Source of the DNA: Flavobacteriales bacterium
Lineage (GTDB): Bacteria > Bacteroidota > Bacteroidia > Flavobacteriales_D > Parvicellaceae
Direction of reading: 5' to 3'
NCBI GenBank assembly: GCA_026993705.1
Contig: JALWSJ010000422.1
Location: forward strand, 1-36,201
DNA: 36,201 nt
Of this stretch, positions 9,345-20,796 are shown one piece after another. Each line of letters begins with the position of its first letter. Positions within the stretch are counted from its first letter, which is position 1. Below the pieces are notes generated by a model, which saw nothing but the letters and a program-made list of their open reading frames with translations, made no database searches and had not been told where the DNA came from. A program made the position numbers and the translations under genes.

Positions 9345-12300
9345 TTACTTCTTCATCACCAAACTCGTTGACTTCTTTTCTCCAACCGAAACGCCCACAA
9401 AATAAGCTCCTTTTGGTAAATATTGTAGATTGATAGTTACTTGAGTCTTATTCAAGTTTGTTTTTCGATATACGATAGCTCCGATTGAATTAGTAACCCA
9501 TATTTCTTCTATTTCTCTCGGTGATTCAATCATTAAGAAATCGGTTAGCGGATTAGGATAAATTCTTACGTTTACATCTTCATATAGAGATAGAACATTT
9601 ACAGAGCTATCAATTGTTAAAGCAGTTTCTATTATACTATCGCAGTTATATTGATTTGTTAACGTATCGTAATACGTTCCTTGTGTAGATTGGTAGCTAC
9701 CCTCCAAGAGGATGCTGTCGCCTAAAAATATAGTCGTATCTACGTGAATCAATTCGCTCGGGTTAACCATCAATGTTGTTTCTATTATACTATCGCAACC
9801 GTTCACCGCCGAATAAGTTACAGGATAAGTTCCTGCTACACTTTGGTAGGTACTCCCGATTTGCACACTATCTCCTTGACAAATAGTTACTGTTTCCGTC
9901 CCTGAATAAGTTGGTAAAATAGATAAATAAGTGGTTGTTGTACTATCGCAACCACCTATACCTACATAATTATCGTGATAAATTCCAGCTGTAAATTGGT
10001 ATGTTCCTTCTAATAAAATACTATCACCTTGACAAATCGAGGTAAAGACGGAACCGTTATACACAGAAGTAACAGTAAGCTGTGTTAATACTACGCTATC
10101 ACAACCTACAGAAGAAACCAATGTATCATAATAATTACCGGATGTTGTTTGATATGTTCCCTCTAACAACATACTGTCGCCCTGACAAATAAAAGCAGAA
10201 TGAACAAAGAAATTCGGCATATTAATCACATGGGTAACAATAGTACTATCGCAACCGGATGAACTTGTAAAATAATCAGAATAATATCCGCCGGCTATTT
10301 GATAGCTGCCCCCTGCATAAACACTATCTCCGGCACATAAATAGAAATTTGTCGTATCTGAATAAACAGGATTTACAACTAAGTGCGTTACAACAAGACT
10401 ATCACAGAAGGTGTTGTTTATCAACGTATCAACATAATAATCTTCTGTTGTTTGATATGCTCCTTGTAAAAACACACTATCTCCTTGACAAATAGAGACA
10501 GTCATAATTACGGTATCTTTTCGTCCTGCTGCTAAAATTGATTTTACAATACTATCACAACCAAAATAAGATACTAATGTGTCTTGTAAGGTTGTTGGAG
10601 TAGTATAATAAACTCCACCAACCTGAACACTATCGTTGGGGCAAATAGATAGATGTTGGATATAAATAGAGTCGGAAAAATCAACAACCACATTGATAAT
10701 GCTATCTGCTCCAGAATTAGCGGTCAGCGTATCATAGTAAGTTCCTGACTCATGATAGTAAACGCTTCCAACTTGAATACTATCACCGAAACAAACATGT
10801 TGTTGTGTAGTTGTGTTTTCAATGATTTCAACAATTTGATTTACAGGAACATTAAGTTCTGTTTGCACAGCTCCACTACCCCAATACACCAAAAGAGTAT
10901 CTATTGTTGAAACAGTTCCTAAACCAAAATGAGCTTTGGTACTGTTGTGCGACAGATAGCCAGAGCCACCATCAATTTCTCTGATAAAACTTTGACCTCC
11001 AGCTATTAGTTTAATGTGTGAACCATAAGCATCTCTATTGTTTTGAGTACCTGTTAATTTTACCTCTAACCAGTTATTCGTATTTGAGGTTTGGTTTTTA
11101 AAAAACATCGTTCTGTGCACTGTATTAGAATCAGCATTGACATTGACGAGAACAAAATCCAAATCTCCATCGTTATCGAAATCTGAATAAGCAGCTCCCC
11201 TTGAACGAGTTGAATCTAACAATCCTTCGGTTAGTGCTACATCAGAAAAAATTCCGCCGCTGTTTTGAAACAAATTATTGTATTGGTATTGGTTAGGTTC
11301 TTCAAACATCATTTGTCCGCTGGCTACAAATAAATCCAAAGAGGTACTGTTGTCGTAATCAAAAAAGAAACCACTCCACGAAGTTACAGACGGTGCTTCT
11401 ATCCCCAACGAAGGAGCTGTATTGCCAAATGTTTTATTTCCATTATTCTTTTTTAGTAGATTTTCCATCATATTACTTACGTAATAATCCAAGTAACCAT
11501 CTTCGTTATAATCGCCTACCGCAATACTCATTGCATCAATAGCATCATTTGCATTCGCTACTTGAGAAATATCGGCAAACGAATCTAAAGGATAGAGATT
11601 TTCATATATTTTATTGTGAAGCCCTAATGAGGTTATACCAAAATCATTTCCAATCATTATATCCACATCGTTGTCATTATCAAAATCTGTAAAGGTTACC
11701 GCTAAACTTGCATTTGTGTCTGCAACCCCTAATAATGATGCTTTTTCAGTAAATGTATTATTACCGTTATTTACGTACAGATAATTAGCTTCAAAACCTG
11801 CCACACTATCATAAAAATGAGAAGTGGGAGAATAATGAAAATCAACATAATTCGCCACGTAAACATCCAAAAAGCCGTCTAAATTATAATCACCAAAAGT
11901 AACGGACGTACTCCAAGCTGTATCAGTTATACCTGCAGTTGTGGAAATATCTGTAAATGTATTATTGCCATTATTTAACAATAAAATATTTGCTGAAAAC
12001 TTATCGGTGGTTACAAAAACATCTCTATCTCCATCATTATCGATATCACCCGATGCCACTCCAACTGTATTTTGATTGGCAGTAAAAGTTAAACCTGCAG
12101 CTACACCAACCTCTGTGAATGTACCGTCTTGGTTGTTTTCGTATAATAAATCTCTTCCTTTTCCTCCTGTTAGATATAAATCGTCATATCCGTCATTGTT
12201 ATAATCGAAGAAAGCAGCACCTCCCCCCATTAACTGTTCATCTACATGTAGGTGATTAATTCCGACAGTTGATGATGATTCAAGAAATGTTTGTGCTTGA

Positions 12301-12356
12301 GTATGTATTGCTCCTACTGTAAGGGTTAGCAGAATTAGATAACTTAATCTGGTCAT
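9345..12356 (-). CDS. Secreted FG-GAP/VCBS-repeat, ASPIC/UnbV-like protein with eight Cys-containing tandem repeats and T9SS C-terminal sorting domain
   Basis: Repeated DxDNDGxxD motifs; ASPIC-like GYLSHNSTKAHFGLG; ~51-aa repeats ICQGDS...GCDS; C-terminal YPNPLTDFLMIES...GAYFVGVSVGEKKSTSLVMKK. Confidence 0.9.
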   Translation of the reverse strand: MTRLSYLILLTLTVGAIHTQAQTFLESSSTVGINHLHVDEQLMGGGAAFFDYNNDGYDDLYLTGGKGRDLLYENNQDGTFTEVGVAAGLTFTANQNTVGVASGDIDNDGDRDVFVTTDKFSANILLLNNGNNTFTDISTTAGITDTAWSTSVTFGDYNLDGFLDVYVANYVDFHYSPTSHFYDSVAGFEANYLYVNNGNNTFTEKASLLGVADTNASLAVTFTDFDNDNDVDIMIGNDFGITSLGLHNKIYENLYPLDSFADISQVANANDAIDAMSIAVGDYNEDGYLDYYVSNMMENLLKKNNGNKTFGNTAPSLGIEAPSVTSWSGFFFDYDNSTSLDLFVASGQMMFEEPNQYQYNNLFQNSGGIFSDVALTEGLLDSTRSRGAAYSDFDNDGDLDFVLVNVNADSNTVHRTMFFKNQTSNTNNWLEVKLTGTQNNRDAYGSHIKLIAGGQSFIREIDGGSGYLSHNSTKAHFGLGTVSTIDTLLVYWGSGAVQTELNVPVNQIVEIIENTTTQQHVCFGDSIQVGSVYYHESGTYYDTLTANSGADSIINVVVDFSDSIYIQHLSICPNDSVQVGGVYYTTPTTLQDTLVSYFGCDSIVKSILAAGRKDTVIMTVSICQGDSVFLQGAYQTTEDYYVDTLINNTFCDSLVVTHLVVNPVYSDTTNFYLCAGDSVYAGGSYQIAGGYYSDYFTSSSGCDSTIVTHVINMPNFFVHSAFICQGDSMLLEGTYQTTSGNYYDTLVSSVGCDSVVLTQLTVTSVYNGSVFTSICQGDSILLEGTYQFTAGIYHDNYVGIGGCDSTTTTYLSILPTYSGTETVTICQGDSVQIGSTYQSVAGTYPVTYSAVNGCDSIIETTLMVNPSELIHVDTTIFLGDSILLEGSYQSTQGTYYDTLTNQYNCDSIIETALTIDSSVNVLSLYEDVNVRIYPNPLTDFLMIESPREIEEIWVTNSIGAIVYRKTNLNKTQVTINLQYLPKGAYFVGVSVGEKKSTSLVMKK
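9605..10805 (-). repeat. Coding tandem repeat array: 8 units of ~51 aa (~153 bp)
   Basis: Units anchored by (V/I)C-x-GDS and (G/N)CDS in the translated ORF. Confidence 0.85.
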
Positions 12357-12532
12357 AATTGTAACGTTTGCTTATGATTATACGATTGTATTCCCTACGA
12401 GAAAATACTTTAATTAATCAAATATAGGTATAATTGAATGATTTTCAAATAGAGATAATGATTGGTATTGAGGATTTTATTCGAATTGTTGTATAATTTG
12501 TTTTATTTACTTCTTCCGCACTAGGGATTGGT

Positions 12533-12694
12533 ATCCCTAACACGAGTGAAATAGACGGTATAAAGCGTTTTTTTCATTCCTTATCCTTCTTCAAAAAATA
12601 TTTCTATAGCGGGTGCTATGCAAAGATTTTTTTCATCGTCTAAGAAACCAAAAATTCACTTTCTCTCCGCCAATTTCACTCGCACTAGGGATAG
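12533..12694 (+). repeat. Module C (spacer module 5' of repeat A), copy C1
   Basis: ATCCCTAACACGAGTG...CACTCGCACTAGGGAT inverted ends; internal TTTTTTTCATCGTCTAAGAAACCAAAAATTCACTTTCT shared with the 20.8 kb and 32.3 kb copies. Confidence 0.75.
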
Positions 12695-12829
12695 AACGGC
12701 GTGTTTGAACTCCTTTTTCTCTCTCGCTGTTCGAGAGAAAAAGAGTGAGTAGTGATAGCCCGACCCCATTTTATGAAAACAATGTTTCGCGTTAGCGATA
12801 TGTTGTTTTCATAAAATGGGGGAGTGCCC
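12684..12829 (+). repeat. Structured repeat A, copy E3 (subtype I, variant closing stem GCACT/AGTGC)
   Basis: GCACTAGGGATAGAACGGCGTGTTTGAACTCCTTTT-TCTCTCTCGCTGTTCGAGAGAA-AAAGAGTGAGTAGTGATAGCCCGACC-CCATTTTATGAAAACA...TTGTTTTCATAAAATGG-GGGAGTGCCC. Confidence 0.9.
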
Positions 12830-13755
12830 TACAATATCATATCGGAATAATTTAATATTGTTTTATACCCTTTTTCTTCAAAATAGTGCATGTTATTTTT
12901 ATTGCCTGTAACTAAGACAAAATCTCCTCCCCAGGCTCCTAGTGATTTGACAATTCCTCCTTGATAATCGGAAAAAAGTTTCGGCTGTATTGGTTCTTGT
13001 TGTAATATTTCCGCTACGATATTTTCGTGTTCGTTAAGGTAATGTTCAAACGATTGCAAATCAGAAACTGTGGTTAAAGCTGCTGAAATTTCGCTTACGC
13101 GTTGCACTTTTTGGTAAAAACTATCGTCTTTCTTTGTCTTTTTCTGATATTCTTTTATTTCTGCGTAACTGTTTTGTTTTTGATTGAGGTGAACAAAATA
13201 GATTTTATCATTAAAGTCTGGAAAAAAATCAACAGGTGAAATAATTGCCTTTTTTGCTTTCTTTTGGTATAATATTGGTGTGTTTGAATTGGCACAAGCT
13301 ACATCGTACCCACTACCACTAAAGACATTAAAAAACAGAGTCAACACATCTATTTCAAACCATTTTGCTATATTGTTTAGGAGGGTAGAGCTACTTCCTA
13401 ACCCCCAATTTCTAGGAAACTCTAAGCGTGTGGTTACCTGATAACTTTTTTGTTGTTCAAAAATAGTTTTGGTTGATTGGTTTTGTGTAGATTGTAGAAT
13501 TTTGATTAATGTCTCAGCCGTTTTTTTATCACTGGTTTTGAGTATTGAAAAGTTGTTGATTTGTATTTCGGCGGTAAACCAACTATTTTCTTCATTATCT
13601 ATACTGTTCCATTTTAGAATTGAGCCTTTATTTGGTTGTACTTCTTCTACTTGCAAGCTCTGCCCAAATTTAGTAGGCAAAGCAAGGGTTGTTGCTCCAT
13701 CTAAAGCCAGATACTCCCCCGTGAGCATTAATTTACCATTGCTGTGATAGTGCAT
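12829..13755 (-). CDS. GHMP-family kinase
   Basis: NGKLMLTGEYLALDGATTLALPT N-terminus; FPRNWGLGSSSTLLNNIAKW GHMP ATP-binding motif; GSGYDVACA. Confidence 0.85.
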   Translation of the reverse strand: MHYHSNGKLMLTGEYLALDGATTLALPTKFGQSLQVEEVQPNKGSILKWNSIDNEENSWFTAEIQINNFSILKTSDKKTAETLIKILQSTQNQSTKTIFEQQKSYQVTTRLEFPRNWGLGSSSTLLNNIAKWFEIDVLTLFFNVFSGSGYDVACANSNTPILYQKKAKKAIISPVDFFPDFNDKIYFVHLNQKQNSYAEIKEYQKKTKKDDSFYQKVQRVSEISAALTTVSDLQSFEHYLNEHENIVAEILQQEPIQPKLFSDYQGGIVKSLGAWGGDFVLVTGNKNNMHYFEEKGYKTILNYSDMIL

Positions 13756-16700
13756 TTATCGTATTAAATTTACGTGTCCTCGGTATTCGTGCGATTTTCC
13801 AAAAACGTCTTTCAATAAAACTTTATAGGTGTAAACATCTTGTTGAGCTGGAACTCCTTTGTAAGTGCCGTCCCACGGAATAAAAGAATCGGTAAAGTAA
13901 ATCATTTTTCCCCAACGGTCAAAAATCATAAATTGAAAATTGTCTTCTACGATGGCGTAGCCTTTTAAGAAGAAGGTATCGTTTTCTCCATCACCATTTG
14001 GTGTAAACGTGTTAGGAATATAGACATTTAATACGGCTTCGATTCTTACGTTTCTAGTTGTAGTGTCTTTACAATTGTACTCTGTCGTAACGATGTGCGT
14101 TACTTCATACGTTCCCGTATCCGGATAGAGATGAACAGGGGCAAACATAGTAGAAGAATCTATATCACCAAAATACCATAAGTAGGTCACCCCTCCTTCA
14201 TCGTTATTTTCGAACTCTATTTCGGTTTCATACATATTGGTTTTAGGTGGTAATGCTTCAAAACTAGCTAACGGTTTAGGCCAAACGGTAATATATTCTT
14301 CTCGCAAAAGCGTATCGTAACAGCCCAAGTTATTTTGTGTAATTAATTGTACACCAAAAGTTTTTGTGTCGGTATGGCTTAGGTTTTCAAAACAAACAAC
14401 TTGTGTTGAATCAAATGATTGATCATTTTCTTCAAATGACCAAAAGCGAGCTACGATACTCCCGGCATTCGGTACGGTTAAATCAGAAAATTCAGTGCAA
14501 TTCGGTTGACAGTATTCTGTTAAAGTTGCTGTAAAATCATTGGTTGGTTTCGCAAGAACGGTTACAGTATTTTCTGTAGTATCCACACAACCAAAATCTG
14601 TTTGAGCAATCAACTGTACATTATAATCTCCATCTTGTTCGTAATCGTGAGAAGGGTTGGGCAATGTAGATGTGTTATTTTGTGTGTCGTCAAAATCCCA
14701 AGACCATCCTACTACTAATCCCCACACAACCGAGGATTGATCAGTAAAAGCTGTGGCTTCTCCATTTTCACAGACTGTTGTTTGAGAAAAAGCAGCTATC
14801 GGTTCAGGGTAAATAGTAATCGTATGCGATGTATCATTAATACACCCATGATTGGAAGTAGCGATTAATGTAATGGTATAATCTCCTTCTTGTGGATATT
14901 TGTGTTTTTCTTGTTCAACGCTTGAAAAAGCAGAACCATCACCATAATTCCAAACCCAACTCGATATATTATCAGGAGCATTGATGGTGGTTAAATTTAC
15001 AAAAGTTACAGAATCATATTCACATTCCGGTTCAAAAGAAAAATCTACTTGCGGAATTGGATAACGAGTGGTAGTTTTTACCAGTGTATCATTACAGTTT
15101 TTATCAGTAATAACAATCAACTTGACATCATACGAGCCATCATTAACATAATGGTGTGTAGGGCTTTCTGCAGTAGATTGAATCAGGGTTGCGGAAGTGG
15201 TATCTCCGAAATTCCAATTCCATGTTTCTATCGTTCCGCTTGCGACGCTTGAAGCATCGGTAAAAACCGGATCGGTATATAAACAATCGTCCGTAAAATT
15301 AAAATCGGCGACAGGCTCATCGTAAACTTGTATGATTTGAGTGCTATCATCGGTACAGCCATTTCCTGCATCTACACTAAGATGAACAGCATAATCTCCG
15401 GCAGCAGTATAATCGTGTGTTGCATCAAATGTTGTTGCAGGAGGAGTTTCGTCGCCAAAATCCCAAGAGTAACTGAATAAATTAACACTTCCTTGTGTCA
15501 GGTTGGTGAAGTTGGCAGTTTCCTCAAGACAAATACTATCGAAATCAAAACCGGCTATCGGTCCTGGTTTTACGGTAACGGTTACCGTTGTATCATGCGT
15601 ACAACCAAAGCTATTGGTTACCGTGTAAGTATAGTCATAATTTCCTGCTGTGTTTTGTTGAGCACAAAGAGTATCACCGTCAGATGATAAATAGGTCATA
15701 CCCGATCCTGAAAGAACAGAAGAATCTGCATTCGGACCTATCGTTGGAGATAAGGCTGTCAAATCAACATACAAACTAGGGTCTATGTTTACACTCCAGC
15801 CAAAAACATCTCCTTCATCTTGAGCCCACATATCACAAATTTGCAACGTCCACGTTCCGTTTAATTCGCACCCCACCAACCCACTTAAACTTTGTACACT
15901 CGCGTAAGTGCCGGGAGGCAACATACCGCCTGCTCCACTATTTGCCCACGTAGGGTTACTGGTTGTTGGAGACCAATAATAATCACCACCTAGGTCAGCT
16001 CCCCCGCCACCTTGTTGGTGCATAATAACCGATTGACCACTAGGGCAAATAATGGATATAATTAAATCACCAATAAAAGTGTGTTGCATATTGGCATAAA
16101 CACTTTGTAATTGGTTTATATTGGTTAAGTGTGATCCAACAGGAAAGACATTAAAAAACTGTGTCGCCTGAAAACAACTCCCTACATCATCGGGAATGTG
16201 AATGCCTTGTCCAAACATATTCGGAGCAGGAGCGGGTAAAGGTGGCGATGTTGCTCCGGCTTCCAAACAGAAAATTTCCCCTTCACACACCGATTTACTT
16301 TCTAAAGAAAAAACAGGATCCGTTTCAACTATTACCTCCACAAAAGCTGCGTTTTTATTTTTACACCCGTTATCATCTTTTACCTCCAAACTCACAATAT
16401 ATCTTCCTGTTTGATTGAATGTATGGCTAGTTGTAGGTATAGTATTTGCTTCGTTTGTTCCGTCACCAAAATCCCAATCATATTCCGAAAGTGTAAACCC
16501 CGGTTGAGCCGTAGAGTTAGAACCGTCTAAATTTACGGTTGTCCCTTTACAAATTTGAACTAAGGGATTAGTAGGTGTAGCTACTCCGGCAAGAGGATAA
16601 GCACAAGGAATTTCGCATTTAACCGAAGCATTAAACACTCCATTGTCTGCCCCATCCGATACAAAATGAAGGGTTAAGCAACCCGAAGTATTATTAATAG

Positions 16701-17043
16701 AAGCGTAGGCTACTAGATTATTTAAATCTGTCCCTGTGTAAGTTCCTAAAAGAGGAGCTGTGGTAGAGTTTCCGTCATAAATCTCCATAAAATCTCCTGC
16801 TCCCAAGGTAAACGTAAACCATGTTAGCACAATGGCTTGGTTTGCTTGATCAGGACAAATCGTCATAGTGAAATCTTGATTAGCTGAATATCCTGAGGCG
16901 TTTACTCCTCCAGTATCGTATAGTGTAAAATTACAATCATTTCGAGTTGTGTTGGAAATGATTACTTCTTGAGCGAAAATACCTAATCCAGCAACAGAAG
17001 TAAGTAGAAAAAGTAGAACTAATTTTATTATTTGTGTTGTCAT
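13756..17043 (-). CDS. Large secreted PKD-repeat protein with CUB-like and P-domain-like regions and gliding-motility-associated C-terminal (T9SS type B) domain
   Basis: Multiple WDFGD(T/G/E) PKD signatures; IIVEMYDGN-like CUB segment; GDLIISIICPSG...WTLQICDMWAQDEGDVFGWSVNI P-domain; C-terminal VYIPNTFTPNGDGENDTFFLKGY...FQFMIFDRWGKMIYFT...WDGTYKG. Confidence 0.93.
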   Translation of the reverse strand: MTTQIIKLVLLFLLTSVAGLGIFAQEVIISNTTRNDCNFTLYDTGGVNASGYSANQDFTMTICPDQANQAIVLTWFTFTLGAGDFMEIYDGNSTTAPLLGTYTGTDLNNLVAYASINNTSGCLTLHFVSDGADNGVFNASVKCEIPCAYPLAGVATPTNPLVQICKGTTVNLDGSNSTAQPGFTLSEYDWDFGDGTNEANTIPTTSHTFNQTGRYIVSLEVKDDNGCKNKNAAFVEVIVETDPVFSLESKSVCEGEIFCLEAGATSPPLPAPAPNMFGQGIHIPDDVGSCFQATQFFNVFPVGSHLTNINQLQSVYANMQHTFIGDLIISIICPSGQSVIMHQQGGGGADLGGDYYWSPTTSNPTWANSGAGGMLPPGTYASVQSLSGLVGCELNGTWTLQICDMWAQDEGDVFGWSVNIDPSLYVDLTALSPTIGPNADSSVLSGSGMTYLSSDGDTLCAQQNTAGNYDYTYTVTNSFGCTHDTTVTVTVKPGPIAGFDFDSICLEETANFTNLTQGSVNLFSYSWDFGDETPPATTFDATHDYTAAGDYAVHLSVDAGNGCTDDSTQIIQVYDEPVADFNFTDDCLYTDPVFTDASSVASGTIETWNWNFGDTTSATLIQSTAESPTHHYVNDGSYDVKLIVITDKNCNDTLVKTTTRYPIPQVDFSFEPECEYDSVTFVNLTTINAPDNISSWVWNYGDGSAFSSVEQEKHKYPQEGDYTITLIATSNHGCINDTSHTITIYPEPIAAFSQTTVCENGEATAFTDQSSVVWGLVVGWSWDFDDTQNNTSTLPNPSHDYEQDGDYNVQLIAQTDFGCVDTTENTVTVLAKPTNDFTATLTEYCQPNCTEFSDLTVPNAGSIVARFWSFEENDQSFDSTQVVCFENLSHTDTKTFGVQLITQNNLGCYDTLLREEYITVWPKPLASFEALPPKTNMYETEIEFENNDEGGVTYLWYFGDIDSSTMFAPVHLYPDTGTYEVTHIVTTEYNCKDTTTRNVRIEAVLNVYIPNTFTPNGDGENDTFFLKGYAIVEDNFQFMIFDRWGKMIYFTDSFIPWDGTYKGVPAQQDVYTYKVLLKDVFGKSHEYRGHVNLIR

Positions 17044-17090
17044 ATATCGTTTATTCTATACGCATAACGAACAAGGATACTGAGGGTTGC

Positions 17091-17519
17091 TTAGTCCTTC
17101 CTCCAATTTTCTCGCTTTATATATACTATTCCTTTAAAAAAAGCTACTCTTTCTCCAGAGCTTTTAATCACTTCTACAACGTAATGCCCTATTTTAGAAG
17201 ACTTACTTATCTCTTCTGCCTTTGCCAATAATACATCTCCTTTTCTAACAGGATGTAAATGAGCAATAGATGTTTCTACAGAAACCGCATGATTCCCATA
17301 AGAATTTGACGCAAAAGCCAAGCAAGAATCTGCCAAAGAATAGGTGATTCCACCATGAGCAATACCGAAACCATTTAGCATTTCTGGACGAATTTTCATC
17401 TGTAACACACATTTGCCCTCACCAATTTTCACTACTTCAATCCCTAACCACTTGGAGAAGAAATCTTTCTCCAACATCTGTTCTACAATTTCTTTCGCTT
17501 GCATGTAACTATCTTTCAT
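17091..17519 (-). CDS. PaaI-family hotdog thioesterase
   Basis: GFGIAHGGITYSLADSCLAFASNSYGNHAVSVETSIAHLHPVRKGDVLLAKAEEISKSSKIG; internal start MKDSYMQ preferred. Confidence 0.85.
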   Translation of the reverse strand: MKDSYMQAKEIVEQMLEKDFFSKWLGIEVVKIGEGKCVLQMKIRPEMLNGFGIAHGGITYSLADSCLAFASNSYGNHAVSVETSIAHLHPVRKGDVLLAKAEEISKSSKIGHYVVEVIKSSGERVAFFKGIVYIKRENWRKD

Positions 17520-17520
17520 A

Positions 17521-19209
<1,689 letters not shown>

Positions 19210-19227
19210 TTATTAACAACATGAATT

Positions 19228-20409
19228 TTACGCAAAAATAACTCCACTACCCAGCAACTCATCCCCGTCATACCACGCTACAAATTGCCCTGAAGCAATG
19301 CCTCTTTGAGGTTCATCAAATAACACGTATAACCCATTACTCTCTTGCATCAAAGTAAGAGGCGTTAGTTCCTGCCGATAACGGATACGTCCCATATATT
19401 TTCGTTTTTCTCCCACTTCCATTTTTAAATCATCCCTAACCCAATGTACATCTTTACTCTGTACCAGAAGTCCCTTTCTATAAAGTCCTTTATGCTCTGT
19501 TCCTTGTCCAACATACACAATATTATCGATAGTATCTGTTCCAATGACAAAAAGAGGTTCTTTTGTTCCTCCTACTCCTAACCCTTTTCGTTGCCCTTCG
19601 GTAAAATAATGAGCTCCTTGATGTTTCCCCACTTCTTTTTTGCTTTTTGCTAAATGTAAAGGATACGGGTTTACCAATGTTTTCATATCGTTATTCTCAT
19701 AAGAGAAAATTGCATCATCATCTGCGATTTCAATGATACTTCCTTTTTTAGGCTTTAACTTTTGCTGTAAAAAAACCGGTAGTTTAACCTTTCCAATAAA
19801 GCAAAGTCCTTGTGAATCTTTTTTATCTGCTGTATTCAAGCCAATTTCACGAGCAATTTCCCTTACCTTACTTTTTTGCAAATGACCAATAGGAAATAAT
19901 GCTTTACTCAACTGCTGCTGGCTCAACTGACACAAAAAATAACTTTGGTCTTTGTTGTTATCCGCTCCGGCAATAAGACGATACATCTCTTTCCCGTCTT
20001 TTTCCATCACTTCTTTCTGGCAATAGTGCCCCGTCGCCACAAAATCAGCCCCCAATTCCAATGCTTTGTCTAAAAAAATATCAAACTTTACTTCTCGGTT
20101 ACACAACACATCAGGATTAGGCGTTCTACCTCTTTGGTATTCTGCAAACATATAATCGACTATTCGTTCCTTATACTCCTCGCTAAAATCAATAACCTGA
20201 AAAGGAATACCTAAGCTCTCTGCGACCTGCAAAGCATCATTACTATCATCAATCCAAGGACAATCATCGCTAATAATTACGGAATCATCGTGCCAATTTC
20301 GCATAAAAATACCTACCACATCATATCCTTGCTCTTTTAATAAATAAGCACTTACACTCGAATCAACTCCCCCAGAAAGTCCTACTACAACTCGTCCTTT
20401 GTTCTCCAT
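19228..20409 (-). CDS. mnmA: tRNA-specific 2-thiouridylase MnmA
   Basis: [35 protein letters not shown]...; [14 protein letters not shown]; start at 20409 preferred. Confidence 0.96.
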   Translation of the reverse strand: MENKGRVVVGLSGGVDSSVSAYLLKEQGYDVVGIFMRNWHDDSVIISDDCPWIDDSNDALQVAESLGIPFQVIDFSEEYKERIVDYMFAEYQRGRTPNPDVLCNREVKFDIFLDKALELGADFVATGHYCQKEVMEKDGKEMYRLIAGADNNKDQSYFLCQLSQQQLSKALFPIGHLQKSKVREIAREIGLNTADKKDSQGLCFIGKVKLPVFLQQKLKPKKGSIIEIADDDAIFSYENNDMKTLVNPYPLHLAKSKKEVGKHQGAHYFTEGQRKGLGVGGTKEPLFVIGTDTIDNIVYVGQGTEHKGLYRKGLLVQSKDVHWVRDDLKMEVGEKRKYMGRIRYRQELTPLTLMQESNGLYVLFDEPQRGIASGQFVAWYDGDELLGSGVIFA

Positions 20410-20490
20410 TTGATAACTTCTATAAAATTTAACCACAAAAATACGCAAATCTAAAACAAATACTTCCGAATGATAAAAAAGATAATAATT

Positions 20491-20630
20491 TGGGCGTTCC
20501 CCTTTTCTGCTAAAGACACATATCGCTATGCGAAACGTGTCTTCAGCAGAAAAGGGTCGGGCTATCCACTATATCTTTTGCCCTCCAAAAGGAGGGAGGG
20601 CAAAAGGATGCCGTTCCTATCCCTAACGCG
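20491..20630 (-). repeat. Structured repeat A, copy E4 (subtype II)
   Basis: Reverse complement reads GCGTTAGGGATAGGAACGGCATCCTTTT-GCCCTCC...GGAGGGC-AAAAGATATAGTGGATAGCCCGACC-CTTTTCTGCTGAAGACAC...GTGTCTTTAGCAGAAAAG-GGGAACGCCC. Confidence 0.9.
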
Positions 20631-20668
20631 GGTCAGGTAAGTGTAAATTTTATTGTGCTAAGATGTTC

Positions 20669-20796
20669 CGTGTTAGGGATTCCAACTAACGTAAAAATAC
20701 AATATTGAAAATCAATGGATTATGAAATTACCTAAATTTTTATGTTAGCTCAAAAACTCAACTGTTTTTCGCAGTCGCTTAATGATCCCTAACGCG
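20669..20796 (+). repeat. Module B, copy B1 (~128 bp, inverted GTGTTAGGGAT/ATCCCTAACGC ends)
   Basis: Shares TTCCAACTAACGTAAAAATA...CTCAACTGTTTTT...CAGTCGCTTAAT.ATCCCTAACGC with the copy at 32393. Confidence 0.85.

Noticed and set aside
15049-16418. Plus-strand ORFs inside the PKD gene (15049, 15493, 15588, 16161, 16202)
   Set aside because: Antisense shadow ORFs with no domain signal or conserved start context.
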